Notes: generated from the letters alone by a model not told the origin. DNA of 64,000 nucleotides from Lithocarpus polystachyus (GCA_033629205.1 CM066169.1:42457435-42521434); one strand, 5' to 3'; positions 21,698 through 35,985 are shown, numbered from the stretch's first letter. A program made the numbers and translations.

Positions 21698-23553
21698 AGA
21701 TTCAAGCCTTTTATTATTGACAAGTTCATTAACCAATGCAACTGATATTTTCTTTGACTCATCTCCTTCAAGATACAATAAACTAACAATTTGATCATAT
21801 GGCTATAGCAAACTCAACAATAGTAGTTCAAACCAAAACTCCAAGGGAAGGAACATATATATATTTTTAGCCCAAAATCTCTCAAGTGTTTGAATACGGT
21901 GTCATTAGTGTGTATAAAATGTTGTGGATAAAGATGCAAAGTAGGACACATGTCAGCTTCATAAGGTGCCACCCAACCCAATTTGGAGGATTCCACCAAG
22001 CTGGTTTGCAAGCAAATTTTGTCCGAATGTTGCTCATATGCTACGATTGGTGTTGATAGGTATATTTATAGGCCTCAAAACTCATTAATTCGTCTTATGA
22101 CTCGAAACAACTTAGCATAAGTAGTTTAGCTGAAAACTTCTGCAAGGATAGCTCATATCTCCTCAAAAAAAAAAGAAAAAAAAAAAGAAATAAGGTTAGC
22201 TCATAAAGTCTTAAGAGTTAACTGTTTATGTGTGTATGAAATGTTGTTAATGTGCTATGAGTGATGCTCATGGGTGGATTTATAGGAACATTGGGCCTCT
22301 CAATCCTATCAACTTGGTAAACTCACACCACTTACACTAACACTCGCATTTCTTGCCACAGATGACAAAGAAAAAACCCTCTTCTTCTTTATTTACCTCT
22401 TCACTCTTGGTTACAATGTGTGACTTCATATAGCACCCAAAACTATCTCTAGTCTACGTCAAATAATTTAGCGTTGTAGTTTAACTGATTGACATTTTTT
22501 AATATTTTTAATAAAAATATCTAAGGTTTAAATCTCTCTTCCCTTAATTATTGAATTATTCACACAAACAAAACTTCACTTGGAATCAGTGAATTTACTG
22601 AAAAATCAGCCTTACTCGTTTTGATCATCAACTATTATAATGAGAATACAAATTTTTTATGACTCTATCCTACTTTGTGTTCTACTTTCTCCTCTACCAA
22701 TCAGACTTTACGATGCATTATTTTTTACTTTCCTTATATTATAACCAAAGTAAAAATAATAATAATAAACAAACAAACAAACAAATAAACAATAATAAAC
22801 AAACAAACAAACAAATAATAATAATATCACAATTAATAGAGTATAAAATAGAACACGTAAGATTTTTACTCTTTACGGACAAATGGTGGCAATTCACATT
22901 GACAAGTGATGTTCGTGTAATATTGATGCAAGGGTGTTAAAATACATGGCTCAACCCTAATTAAATTCATTTAATAATCGTGTCAAAACCACACAATCGT
23001 AACCTAACCTATTTATTAAGTGGGTTGACACAACACAACCTATTTAAATTGTTTTAGAAGACAATTTAAGAAAGATAAAGTAAAAAGATGTTTGTTTTTT
23101 CTTTCTTTGTTTAGGGTAAAATGGTTAAGGACTTTAGAGTTTCAATGAAAAATTTATTAATGTAACCATTGAAATTCTTTAATTAGTCAATTATATTGAT
23201 AATTTGATTTTATGTTAGATTAAAATAACATTTATTTATATAAATCGAGTCATTTTGAGTTGATTGCGGATTAAGCAAATCAGAATAGACTCGATCCATT
23301 TATTAATCATGTTAAAACATGACAACTTGCTTTTGACACAAATCCATTTACACTAAACAGTAACCCACAAAGAACGAAGCACAATACAACAGGGTTTGCC
23401 TTGCCAAATTTAAGAGAATAAAGCACTCCAGCAGTAGACTTAAAAAATCACTTTAAGCTATTCGCCAGCACCATACAAAATGATAATTGGAAAAAGAGCA
23501 AGTTAACGGAGTAAACTCTTGTGCTAAATCACCAACACCACCCCACCAACCCA

Positions 23554-23584
<31 letters not shown>

Positions 23585-23841
23585 AAAAATAAATAAAGAA
23601 GGAAAAGAAAAAATTACATATTGACTCTGATAACTTTAATTTGGATAACACATCTAAGAAACAACTCCTGAAGTGGGAGTAATCTAATAATGGTTTTTCA
23701 ATAAACTCATGCAAAAGAATAACAAGGGTGAAAAGGGCTCGAGTCAAGCCCTAACTACATCTTCGGCAGGGATATCCTCTCCTAGTTCACATCCAATACA
23801 TTGGCAAACACTCAAGACAGTTCTTCAACAATTACGCCAGT
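21698..23841. other. Non-coding stretch with simple repeats
   Basis: AT-rich, no gene. It holds an (AAAC)n/(AAT)n microsatellite at about 22756-22823 and a C22 run followed by A15 at about 23553-23590. A MITE-like 'GGGTGTTAAAA .. TTTTGACAC' stretch at about 22929-23345 is related in composition to 29544-30080. Confidence 0.5.
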
Positions 23842-26800
23842 TTACCGAGGGCGTGTACTATGGCCTAGTGCCCGTCCACATAGAAGAGCATTCGTTGGAA
23901 TCGGATATTCATCTCTCCATGAATTTGCTGGGGAATAGACACGGAGATAGAATTGCTGGCCTAAGTACTGACGAGCCCAGTTCTCAGACCTTACATTCCA
24001 CATTCCCACATTGTCCAAAGGCATGTAAATTGCAGTCCATGAGTTGGGATACACCTGTGATAAGAACAAACATAGAAATAGAATTTCTTAATTACATACT
24101 TTCTATCGCTATGAGATGATATATATTTGAGTCTCATATGTTAGATTCCCAGAGCAAATCAATTACTAAAATGCAAGTAAAAGGAACAGGAGAAATTTCA
24201 TTTTGAGAGGAAGCCATAAACCAAATGAACTCAGTAGCAATTTTCCTGAAAATGGCAAACCTAGAAGGAAGACATTATCCAACCATTTGAAGAATTTTGT
24301 ACTTTTCCATCACTGAAGTTTCTATGTTCTTTTCCAATACAAGAATTTTTTACTTGTCCAGCACATTAGTGCATATTCTTTTCCAGTTAAAAGGGAAGAG
24401 AGAGTAAAGTATGTTTCCCAATTCCGTTCCAAGAATAAACTTTTCCAAATACCAAATAGAGCAGTAGTATTTTTAACAAACTTAAGGATACCCACAACAT
24501 ATCACAACCTACCTGAACAGTGCTACGAGAAATTGTGTCTCTTAAATTGTAACTCAGTCGGTTTGCAGAAGACCACTGCCCTCCATCCATCCTGCACATC
24601 TCAAATTGATCATATCTTCAGAAATCTAGAATATTGCTGTTGTACTAGCAGCAATAATAGGAAATAGAAAAATCCACATCTAAGATTGCACTTTGCAACT
24701 TGCATACTTTTAACATCTCATATAATGGATAAACTGAGCAAGATAAACTTACCCCACAACAAAAAAGTTATGGCCATCTATGTGCCATGATTGCACAGTG
24801 TCTTCAGCATTCTCAAATACAATTTCAACATAACCTCTGAAATCAGCAGCCATGACAGAAGTCTGGAGATAACCACCTCCACCAGTGGGACCATCTGAAA
24901 CGCTTCCAAGGGAAAATATCCCTGAGATCTTGAAGTAGTCAGCAAGCTTAAGTGGTGTATCAGCTGGGATAAAAGAGACACCATTGACAGCATATCTCTG
25001 CTTGCCATTGATAATTGGAGCTGAGTTTGCGAGTCTTATTGTGCGTGTGGTGTTGATCATTCCATAATGGTAAGAACCTTGAGGATTAGGTCGTGGCCCA
25101 CTCGCTGTGAGATTCCGTCTGGTATAATACATGACATAAAATATAAGTAAGCTACCAATTACCATCTAGCTATTACCGAAAGTTCAGGAAATAATATAGC
25201 ATGTAATTGAGCAACAAAACCACATCAATACCATGCCATTTGACTAGGGCTGTACCCTTTGAGCTATAAGTTGATGCAGATCAGTTTGTTGATTTACATT
25301 TAGCATTAGATTGTCTATTTGGAGCATGCATAAGATCAGTTCCAATATTTCAATGAATTAACACCAGTTCAGTGATTTGTAACATAAAAAGTGATGGATC
25401 AATTTTTCATCCTATACAGTACTAGCACATATACAATCAGCTCCCAGATAGAATACAATAGTAAAGGTAGGTACCTGATAGATCTGGCTTGTTCAAGAGA
25501 CCAATCGATCTGAGTTGTTGGCCCACCAGGGGGAGGGCCAGAAACACTCCCTGCGGAGTTACTGTAATGAAGAATGGAGGTTGTTGTGAGCACTTGGGAA
25601 GTAAAACGTGTTGACACAACAATGTAGTAATCTTGTGCTGGTTGATCAGCTGTAACTAATACAGAGTAGGATTGACCCAAATGGATGTCAAGGGAATCGT
25701 AAGTGTTCTGGAGCGAGTGGGTTCCTTCCACCTCTACCAATAACATTTTGTGCCCCTGGATTCTGAAATTAATCGAGGTTGTAAGCCCCACATTTGATAT
25801 CCGGAACCTGTAAGTTTTACCTGGCCAACAAGTTGTATAAAAATTCTATAAATACCATAGCCATATGCATAATAATATCCTGCATTCCTGCTTATCACAA
25901 TAAATTACCTTGATCAACATTGAATGTGTACTCATTTGAACCACGACCATTGATGAGAAGCCCATCAGGGAAGGGAAGATCACTCCCACTGTCTAAAATT
26001 GCTTTCAAATCCTGCAACATTCAATGTAGGCTTTTAAATTTTTTTGGTAAGTAAAATGAAGGGATTAGTTAGAACTCAATATAGACTTATGAATAAACAC
26101 ATATAACATGCTTCATATTCGCCCAGGTATTTATCAATCACTATTAGCCATCCTATCTTTAAATTTTTGCAAGATTAATACGCTTTGCATAATAAGGTAC
26201 TTATTTATTCTAAACAAACTAACTTACAGTGTGATTTTGCTTGTACCAATCGCCGGCCAATATGGTATAATCTCCTGCAGGAGGTGGGAAAGGTACAGGA
26301 ATGACTGAGCGGCTAGCGATTTGAAACCCACCATACCCTCCTGCAGCTTTGTGTAAGCCAAGGGAAGGGAAGTAGTAGTAGCTACCAATCTGATCCTTGA
26401 CTTGGAGAACATAAGTGAAGTTCTTCCCAGGTGGGATGGGGCAGTTTGTACCATAGACTCCATCCTGCCAAGAGTTCCTTCTCTGCTGTATACCATTCCT
26501 AAACAAGAATCAAGTCCCTTAAGTGGCCTATTTACCCAATCATGATTCTTTTAAGATGATTAACCTGATATTTAATTCTTTTACAATGCATAAACAACAA
26601 TATATGCATAATCTTGTAGGCCTTGTTTTAAAAAAGGCTATTAAATTAAATCTGAAGCAGATAGAAAAAGTGGGCTTCTGATGTTAATTTTTGCAATAAA
26701 CATCATAGACCAGGCCTAGAACTATTTCTATATGCTCTGTAGTAAAAAAAATCTTCAGGCTTATTTTATGCCTGCATTTCAACAGAAATGGACAAGACCT

Positions 26801-27571
26801 ACACCATTTACCTCCTCCAATATACAGTAATCAAGTGTTTTTCAAAATTGATTCCATCAACAATGACTATATGTTCTAGAATATATTGTTAAAATTGCAC
26901 AAATACACGTGGATCCCACAATAGATTTACATAGATCTCACTTAGGAGATATATAATAAGCCTCATGAAATTTAGAAAATAGTATAACAGTAGATCTATC
27001 AGGGAAAGCCTCATGTACTTAAATGACATTGGTTTTGCACTTCAGATAAACAAGCTAGGAGATTGTTGAATGTATCCATAAAATGGGTTCGCAGAAAATG
27101 GACAGAAAAATACTTATGCTATAAAAAAGAAAAGAAAAAAAAAAGGATAAGAAATTTAAATTTAGCACAAAGAACAAATCCACAATAATATAGACACACA
27201 CACACAAGAAAGTGGAGGGAAAAAAGAAAAGAAAAGGCACTAACCAAGAGAGAAGAAATGGCTCGTCCAAGCTATTGAAGACACTAATAATCAAGTTATC
27301 ATTGGTGACAGAGTCAATTTGAGGCCCTGGAAATTGCCCATTAATCAATATGCCCTGTCATGTTATCGAAAACACATACTTCAGTAACCATTTCAAACTC
27401 TTTGAGAGAATAGAAATGAGCAAAGGAAGGTACCTGTTGTTTCACTCCAAGAGGGTAGATATCACCATAGGTGACATTCCAGTTAAAGAACCTGTAAGGG
27501 TCTTCACCACTTGCACAGGCCACTAGCAAGAACACCAATATCAATGAACAAAAACTCTTACACTCTCCCAT
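23842..27571 (-). CDS. SKU5-similar (SKS) multicopper-oxidase-like protein, eight exons
   Basis: Exons 27571-27434, 27354-27245, 26498-26228, 26011-25909, 25820-25475, 25118-24753, 24591-24513 and 24054-23842 all join in frame with GT..AG introns, giving 541 residues. A signal peptide (MGECKSFCSLILVFLLVACA) is followed by EDPYRFFNWNVTYG and GILINGQFPGP. The three cupredoxin domains run in the order Cu-oxidase_3, Cu-oxidase and Cu-oxidase_2. The copper ligands of true oxidases are replaced: SWNGIQQ stands where HWHGxxQ is usual, and no HCH motif occurs near the end, as is known for SKU5/SKS proteins. The C-terminus (LCGRALGHSTRPR) lacks a hydrophobic tail, so no GPI anchor is predicted and the protein should be apoplastic. 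SKU5 relatives affect directional cell expansion. The exact role here is not known. Confidence 0.92.
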
Positions 27572-28289
27572 CTCTCACTCTCTCTAAAACCAAATGGGGT
27601 TCTTGATAAGAATGAAGAAATGGGACTGAAATGCACTAGGAAGAGAAAACTTCAACAAAGAGATAACCAAATCTTTCTTTCTTTATTTCTTTCTTTATGT
27701 AAAGCTCCCACTTTCTCTCTCTCCAGTCTCTGTTTTCTTTTCCTTTTTCTTTAGAGAGCTTTTTATCTCTTACAACGTCGGTGGTAAGCCAAAGGATTCT
27801 CAGAAGTGTTTAGATTTTCTTCTTGATGGGGTTTTATGATTTATGTCCACTTTCTTTTGTACATAGCAGCGAAAACTAATCAATGGTGTGTGGGCACACT
27901 ATGAGCTGTACTCGTTTGCAGGTTGTACAGTATCTATTAAACAAAGTAATAAGAAACCGAGTGTCCTCTGTTTCCAAGTTCCAACCCCCATGTCCAAACC
28001 GCGTTCCTTGGTATTAGTGATGTGGGAATGGGAGTGAGAGACAGTGTGAAAAATTGTATTTGAATGATTGATGCTGACTTTTTTCTGACGTCGCTGGATT
28101 AAACTGTATATATTTATAATTTTTTTTCTGAACATGTATTAATTTAATTTTAAATGAATAGAAAACTGCCAAAAAATACTAGTTACCTACTCCTATAAAA
28201 CTACTTTATTTAGTTTGTCAGAATATTAATAAATTTATTTATCCAAAAAAATGAAATTGACGGGGAAAAGATTTTAGCACCCTCATATT

Positions 28290-28760
28290 CATAACCAATT
28301 AAAAAAAAAAAAAAAACTACATTTGTAAGCATTGGAGGCAAATTTTGGTGCAAACCTGTGAGCATTGGAGGCAAACTTTCTAAGATAGGGAGGGGAACAA
28401 AAATGGAAAGAAATCCAAAGGGAACACAAAATAAGAAAAAAAAATCTTAAAAACATCTATATATTAGCTTATTTATCTCTTTCTTATAATGATTTTAAAA
28501 AGACCATTTTAAATATACATTATTGTAATTCACAACCAATTAAAAAAAAAAAATTTGTAAGTCGCACTTGCTAAAGTTATTTTGGTGCAAACCTGTGAGC
28601 ATTGGGGGCAAACTTTCTATAATAGGGAGGTGAACAAAAATGGAAAGAAATCCAGAGGGAACACATAATAAGAAAGAAAATATCTAAAACATCTCACATT
28701 AGCTTATTTATCTCTTTCTTATAATGATTTTAAAAAAGTCATTTTGGATATATCACTATA
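28290..28760. repeat. Direct tandem duplication, about 240 bp per unit
   Basis: Units 28290-28530 and 28531-28760 share ACCAATTAAAAAAA, TTTTGGTGCAAACCTGTGAG, GGCAAACTTTCTA, GAACAAAAATGGAAAGAAAT and TTATCTCTTTCTTATAATGA in the same order. Within unit 1 a 24-base 'TTGTAAGCATTGGAGGCAAA' part is itself doubled. There is no coding content. Confidence 0.85.
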
Positions 28761-29543
28761 AGTGTTTTTAAAAACATTCTCATCTCTTATGGTGTACATG
28801 TTAAAAATACTTAGTATTCTAAAAAAAATCATAATGATTCTAAAATAATAATAAAAAAATCAATTTCTCATAATTATCAATGTTATATGATATGTGATAA
28901 GTATCAAGTATTGTAAAAGTGTATTAGTATCGTAAAAGTATATTAAATGCTCATGAATGATACAATACACAAGTGCGTACTGTATAAATTATATCGTATT
29001 GTAAAATTATACATGATGTATGATACATAGACATGTGAGTCAAAATGAGTTTTATTGTTAAAATTTGTGTTTTTATTTGCGTCCTACCAGTTATTAGGCT
29101 CATTTTTAAGACAAAAATTATTGGGTTACTTCATTGAGCCTAATAAAATAATATCCATGTACTTTTTCTTTTTCTTCTACAAAATTTGAACTACACAATT
29201 GTTTGTTTGCAAATTTCTTTTCTATACTGTGAATAAAGTATTATATGACAAAATAATATTTTTTAAACTTTTGCTATTATTTTTATAAGTCTAAGAATCT
29301 ATAATACTAAGAAAAAAATATAAAGAAAAAATTGTTAAAATAAAAGAAAAATAAGAGATAGTGGATGCATGATGTCAAAAATGTCAATGAATAAATAATT
29401 TCGCAAAATGAACACGATAACACTAACTTAAATAGAGTTGATTACACAAGCTAATGAGTATGATAAAGACAAAAACTATTATTTTGGCTAATATGTCATG
29501 TTTTATTACTTTTGAATTCAATCAATTTGAGTATGTTATAAAA

Positions 29544-30080
29544 AGGGGTGGCAAAATCTGACACGACCCGCGAACCTGACACTACTAACCCGTTTTTAAA
29601 TAGATTATGAGTTGAGGCTAAAAGGGTTCAAGTCATATTCGGGTTGACACGGCTAACCTATTTAATAAACGAGTCGTGTTTGTGTTCAACATGCAAACCC
29701 ATCTGATCCGTTTAACTTATAAATTTATTAGTTATTTTGATATTATTGCTTAATTTATGGTTGTTTTTATATGTTTATTTATGGTTGTAATTATATTTTA
29801 ATATTAGATATATGGGAATTGATAAAATTTATATAGGTTAGGTATAACCTATCAATCAAATAGATTATTAAATGTGTCATTTGTATTAACATTTACATGA
29901 CTTGTTAATTAAATAAGTTAAACGTATCGGGTTGGGTTGACCTGTTTAAACAGGTCGTGTTCGGGTTGAGGATTCTTGACATGTTTACTAAATAAGTCGG
30001 GTTCGGGTTAATCCATATAGCCGAATATTCATGGCTCAACACGACATGAACCCGACTCGCGAACATGAATTGCCACCCCT
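29544..30080. mobile_element. MITE with AGGGGTGGCAA ends
   Basis: The left end AGGGGTGGCAAAATCTGACA pairs with the reverse complement of the right end, AGGGGTGGCAATTCATGTTC. The subterminal GACCCGCGAAC / GTTCGCGAGTCGGG also pair. The interior is rich in GGGTTGGGTTGACC-type blocks. I could not see a convincing target duplication. Confidence 0.6.
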
Positions 30081-30791
30081 AAATATACATTAATTTGATT
30101 TATTAAGTTATCTTTATTAAATATTATTACATAAGTAATGATTAATTAGTCATTAGTTGAATATATTTCAAATTTATAATAAACAGATATTTTACATGTA
30201 TAATTTTTTTTTTATATAAATTTTTTTAGGTGTCTGTACATCTTATGATATATGATATAGAAAAATAAAAAATCGATTTACAATACAATTCATGTTTTAA
30301 CAACTATGTTCTTCCCTATTTTGGAGCTACATTTGTTCCCTATCTTTTGGGAGCATGGTTCATTCCATATTTCATTTTTTGTGGTTTGGTAACCGTGATT
30401 AAAAAAAAAAATGTTTGTTTGAAAAGTGAGAGAAATAATATAAATAAATAAATAAAAAGAAATATTTAAAGGAAATAGGGTTTAGAGTAAAAAATCTGAT
30501 GTTGGTGAAAATGAAAAATGATTAACTAAAATAGAAAAACTATATTTTTATCCAAAAATAGGGAGAAAATTCTAAGCAAACTAATTTCAATGCTCTGATG
30601 GAATGGTTTACCTATTTTACATGATTATTGTAACTAGTGGCACTCTTAAAGTGAATATTTATGTAGTGGACTTTGGACTTTAGAGTTACAATAAATCTGA
30701 TCTCTTGAATTTACCGTGAAGTTTTTGTTTACTTGTAGGTCGACCATAAAGGTTTCTTTTTGGGTGCTAAACTAGATTGCTTTTAAATACT

Positions 30792-31940
30792 AGCCCTGTT
30801 TGGTTTAACCGATCACTCTAACTCAGTTTCTATCACTCTATTCTTATAACTCAAAATTCAAAACTCATATCTCATATCTTAGTTCTATTTTCACCTTAAC
30901 TCAGTCTACAATTTGTTTGGATACAATTTTTTCATCACAAAAACTAAACTCTAACTCCAACATGTGGAGCCCAGAAGCCATAGGGTCAGATTTTTTTCAA
31001 CCGCTTTTTTTTTTTCCTTACCCACGTGACTCTGCTTGGAGAAGATAAAACCCACACTCAAACCCAACTCCATCACCACCACCAACGGCAAACCCAGAAT
31101 CGACCACCATAAACACCACCAACAGCCACACAAAATCCAACCATTAAACACACTCACAACCAAAAAGCCAAACCCACCAACACACAAATGCATAGAAACC
31201 CAAAACCAAACTCAAACCCATAGACATAGCAAACCCAACTCCTAAGCCCTCACCGGTGGAATTCGAAGTTGGAGTCGCTGGAGTCGCCGAAGTTTGTTGT
31301 GAGGAGTGGTCGGGATTCGGATTGGGAAGAGTGAAATTATTGGAGACGTCGACGAATTCCTCTGTTTCTTCTTCGTCATCATTGGAGATTTCAAGTGGTT
31401 TGAATGGCTATGGATCTGGAACATGATTCGGGTTCAGGTTTGAGGTTTGGGGTTTGAGTGGTTTAGTGGTAGCTTATGGTAGCGGTGACTAGCGGTTTGT
31501 AGAGGCTTTGTGTAGAAGAAAAAAATGAAAAAGGAAGAGATCTTGAGAGGGAGCCATTAGGGTGGAGTAGTTAAGGAGAATAGAAAGAAAGAAAACTAAA
31601 TAGAAAGAAAGAAAACTAAAAAGAAAGAAAAAAGAGTCTGAGAGAAAGAGCCGTTGGGTGTAAGGTTGGCATGACAGAACAAGACAAAGCTGTGGGTCCT
31701 ATAAGTTGAATGAAATTGCCATATTGCCATGATAACTCATTTTTCGTAATTCAGAAACACCTAAAATGTGTTTTCATTTTCAGTAACTCATCACTCATTT
31801 TGGTGAGTTATGAGTGATGAAAACTGAAACTGAAAACAAATCCAAACAAGCACACCAAGCGTGAGACCCACCATATTTGAGTGATGGGTGATGAAAATTG
31901 AGTAATGGGTGAGTGAAAACATGAAATCCAAACACCCTCA
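30792..31940. repeat. Repeat with GTTTGG ends, copy 1
   Basis: The start GCCCTGTTTGGTTTA opposes the end TGAAATCCAAACACCCTC. Subterminal stretches full of 'aactca', 'tcatcac' and 'gtgatgaaaa' can pair with each other. Internal motifs (GTGGAGCCCAGAAGC, AAACCCAC) recur in the copy near 61808-63135. The CA-rich frames inside are not genes. Superfamily is unassigned. Confidence 0.5.
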
Positions 31941-32029
31941 CAATTGAAGTTCCAATGGTACAAACGCAGTCACATAACAGACGAAATTGTCTAAAAATAA
32001 CAAAGGCACCAATTAAGATAGAAGGTAAT

Positions 32030-32830
32030 TAAAAGTTATAAAATCAGTTTGCAACAAAAGCTCCCTTCCTTGCTAAAACATCAGCACAATGGTTTTTTTA
32101 CTTCCGCGTAACAGTGCTTAACCCAAGCTTCAAGAATTTGTCTTAATTGCACCTTGCAATCATCAATAAGTGCAACAAGTTCACCATTAGCTAGCTATAT
32201 CAATAATATTCATGAAAGTGACTATTAAACTAGTATCAAGCTATAGTACTAAGTTTTGAATATTCAATTGAACACTCAACATTAATCCATCTCTAAGAAC
32301 CTATATAGTTCGGCAAATATAGTGGTTGCACAACCAACAACTTTAGAATACCCCTTGATCCAAACCCTTTAGCATTTCTATAGAGCCCTCTACTTCTTAC
32401 AGGTCCTGGATTTCCCAAATAGGAGCTATTAGAATTGAGTTTAAACCAACCATCTATACATTTCTCTCATCTAACTTCGATCATTACTAAAGACTTACAA
32501 ACGTCCTTTTAATAAGAAGGAGTGGGTCAATTCCATATCTAACATCTCCACCTCTTTGTGAAAATTTGGTTTAGGATTTTCATATTCCTTTGTGACCAAA
32601 GCAACTAAATTCTAAAAGTGAAGAAAGTGTCATATTGAATGGATTTGTTGTGGAAGGAGGAAGAGTTACTAGATTAGTCTTAAGCCATATTTCCAAACTT
32701 GCAGAAAACAAAAATTCTATGAAATTGAGTGTTGTTATCCTCACTCCAAAAAATGATTTTGCTAAATGGCAATCTCTTAACACATATAGAATGATTTTTA
32801 GTCCTGTAGCATAAAATTCACAATTTTTTC
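32030..32830 (-). pseudogene. Relic of a LINE-type RNase H / reverse-transcriptase-like (RVT_3) region
   Basis: Minus-strand fragments read DGWFKLNSN..YLGNPGPV near 32470-32400 and, further on, CADVLARKGALL near 32080-32050. These are the start and end hallmarks of the RNase H domain of plant non-LTR retrotransposons. Upstream fragments (CHLAKSFFG near 32770, CFGHKG near 32590) fit the usual preceding region. Stops and frameshifts are frequent, and the catalytic Asp after 'KLN' is replaced by Asn/Ser. It is an old, dead fragment. Confidence 0.55.
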
Positions 32831-33120
32831 TCCTTGTAACTCTCTAGAAGAGAGGATATGCTTGACTGTGTTATTGTACATACATTTCCAGTGGAAAAGT
32901 TGAATTTTGAGGGAATATTTGGTTCCAATTTCCACATCCACATCCACTTTCCATTCAAAGTCATTGTTTGATGATCTAAACCATTAGCTATTTTGTAAGA
33001 ATTTCTTGAATTAAAGTCACTTTGCAACTCTTCTAAGAGGAGTGCTTTGATGGTCAAAACCAATGATTAAAGAAGATCAAAACATAATAGATGAAGTTGC
33101 CATATCCCATTAGCCACTAG

Positions 33121-33831
33121 ATCTTTTAGTAATAAAATCTGCACCCAACATAAGAGGACTTTCACTATAGGATTTCTTTTTGTGGAAATAATTAAAATGA
33201 ATTAAATATCTAAAAACTAAGGGTATTAGTTCATAATTTTATTTTAATTTTAGAGAGAGAGAATAGGAGGTTAGGTATTTTCTCTATTGTGGTAGCTTAA
33301 TGATGGAAGTCCAACAATTAGCGTCGCCATTAATATTTTTGGGAAAAAAACGTTTTTCATTTTACATGCCTCATACATAAACCCCTAAGGTTAGGGTTTC
33401 TAACTTTAATGAGTTGCCTCTAGGTTCCCCCCTCCGGTCATTTAGCTCTAATACCAAATATTAGGAACCCACGGGTAGAACTCACTCTCGAAAACCAACT
33501 TGCAAGGGGAGGGCGTCTAAGAGCTTATAAACGCATGGTCAAGCTTACACTTAATCCATGTGGGATATTAAGATCATAACAATTTACATGCTAGATAATA
33601 TCTTGCTGATACAAAATATCTTGTTGATACAAAACGGCCAAAATCTAAAGCATTGGATTATTATTATTATTATTTTTAAAATTTTTTATTTTTTATTTTT
33701 TATTTTTATAAAGAAAAGATACAATCACTTTTTTATGAAAATTTGTTGAGCTTTTAGAGCGAAATGAGTTTCTTTTAGTTTTTGGGTTTGTGAGATTTAA
33801 TGAGTTTGCTTGATTTTGGTTAATGGGTTGG
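33121..33831. other. Non-coding stretch
   Basis: AT-rich, with a TTATTATTATTATT run near 33658-33675 and a short duplicated 'ATATCTTGCTGATACAAA / ATATCTTGTTGATACAAA' at 33597-33632. No gene was seen. Confidence 0.5.
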
Positions 33832-33912
33832 TTTCTATGCAGTGGCCGAGCCACATGAATGTTTGGGGGCGAGGGGGGGGGGGCGCTTAGCCCCTCAAAA
33901 AATTTTAAAAAT

Positions 33913-35831
33913 TGTTGAGGTTCTTTTTTTGGGAGCCTATAGGAAGAGAAAGCCCATCAACATGAGCATAAAGGAGTTAGAAAGTGGATAGAAAAGCCAT
34001 TAAGCCCAAGTGGCAAGAACAATGAATTATAGGTCCATGAAGCAAGTAAATGGACCTTGAAGAAGTAAATGGATCTGAAAGGGCCCAAAAGGAGAACAAT
34101 AGCAAACCATGGGCAATGGATGTGAAAAGAGTGAGAACGGGCTACGCCTGTCACGGCAGGCCCAAAGTAAAGTAAGTACAAGGCAATAGGAAAATCTATG
34201 AGCCCTAAGGATGAAGTGTGGAGTAGTTGGGCCGAAGAAGCCCGATGAATTAATAAAGGCCCATGGGAAGCATGGAATTAGAAAGGGCCAAAGACGCCCA
34301 AAAGAAAGTAAATGGGACTTGAGAGCCCACAGGCAAACATGGCAAAAAGGCCCAGTGGGCTTATTAGGCCATTAGAAAAGAAAACAGACAGCAGGCCCAT
34401 AGAGGCCCAATAGCCCTGAGTCAGTAACGTCGCGGCAGGAGCGGTAGAATGGTATAGCAGGAGGTAACAGCAAGACCTCAAGGAGTATAACGCGGTAGGA
34501 TGAAAAAATAATAAGAAGAAGCCCACAATCGAGCAAAAGCCCAAACCCTAAACAGCAAGACAATAAAGAAATTGGAGAAACAACCCATGCCACAAGAAGT
34601 TAGAGATGAACGGCAGAATTAGCAGACAGGGTTTCGTACTGCGGCAAACACATGAGCAACGGGCAGATTTTGGACGAACATGGAAGTGAAGCACGCGCAA
34701 GATCCAGACCCCACCAGCCAGTACCCAGCCAATACAAGTAGAGGTAGGTCATGGGTCAGAGGTAAGGGGGCATGGTCTGGCGGTGGGGAGAGGGGAAAAC
34801 TTATTTTGAGGTTCTTGCTCAGGCTCCTTTTGGGAGAAGTGTTCTGCTGGGATGACATGCCACCCAAAAGAAGCAAAGTTGAGTTGGAACCGCTAGATGC
34901 ATGCCATGAGGGACAGAGAGAGAGAGAGAGAGAGCACCCACACCGTGGCAGGTAAGAATGCCATGGCAAGAAAACAAACAAAATGGTTTGTCCTCCCCTG
35001 GTGATGTGGAATGGCGCGGCCAGCGCAGGTAAGTGGCGCTAGCTGGGCACCTAACCAATCAATAATGGTCGGTAAAGACACACACACTAGACAAAAATGG
35101 TTAAAGGGTAAAAAGGTAAAAACCAAATCATGGCAGGCACTATATAAGGACACTCACTCTGTACGAGAAGGGGATGGCAAGATTGGCCTAGGAGAGAATA
35201 ACACTAACTAAGAAAAAAAAAAGAGAGAAAAGTTTAGAGAACAAAGAAAAAGAATAGAGAGAACGAGGTTGTAGGCATGCACCAAATAGGTTGATTCCCT
35301 TTCTCCCTCTCAAACCCACGCTCTCTGTTATCAGCAACCTGGGCACGAGTCATTTAGGACCGCTCCTTCAAAGCCACTAATCTCTTATCTGGAGAAATTA
35401 TTCGCATTGAGAAAACATTGTTTCCTTCTTAGCTTAAACCCCTTAACATATCGCGGCAGACCAACATTTATTTTGATTTTATAAGCTCACCGTTATTTTC
35501 TTTTCTTTTCTTTCCTTTGTATTTATCTTTTTGTATTCATCTTTGCTGCCATTTCACTAAGGTACATGTTCCTTGCAATGTCTCATTATTTAAATAAAGC
35601 AGACGAATCTCTTTGTCATCTTCATTATATTTGCTTGCTGTAATCATCTTAAGTGGGTCTGCCTGCCACGGGCATATAATCTAAATCACGATAAAACGGG
35701 ATGTGACTTGCGCACAAGCTGGACAAAAGTGAGTTGCAATTGGACCGATCCCAGCTCTTTGATTTAGAATATTTTAGGCTTAGCACGGCAGGAGGTAATC
35801 CAGCCCAATGTTGCACAAAAAGCCCACCACA
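33913..35831 (+). repeat. El3 5' LTR
   Basis: 1919 bp, unusually long compared with the El1/El2 LTRs. Contains a TATA box at 35141-35148 and a GAGAGAGAGA run at about 34917-34934. Confidence 0.92.
35141..35148 (+). promoter_or_regulatory. TATA box in the El3 5' LTR
   Basis: TATATAAG lies within GGCACTATATAAGGACACTC. The same block is kept in the 3' LTR near 47586, consistent with the U3 core promoter. Confidence 0.6.
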
Positions 35832-35985
35832 TTTAAATTGACGATTTCACTAGGGAGTTGGGAAACAGACAGGGACAGAGATCCTCGCAAGCAAATGTAG
35901 CCGAAACCCATGGCAACATGAAATATGAGCGTCGTGCCCTCTCAAGCAGAATCTAGGCCAACAACGGCTCACCAGAAGTCGCAAA

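Noticed and set aside
31036..31245. Lys/Pro/Thr-rich frame
   Set aside because: It is CA-rich simple sequence within a repeat element, with no conservation signal visible.
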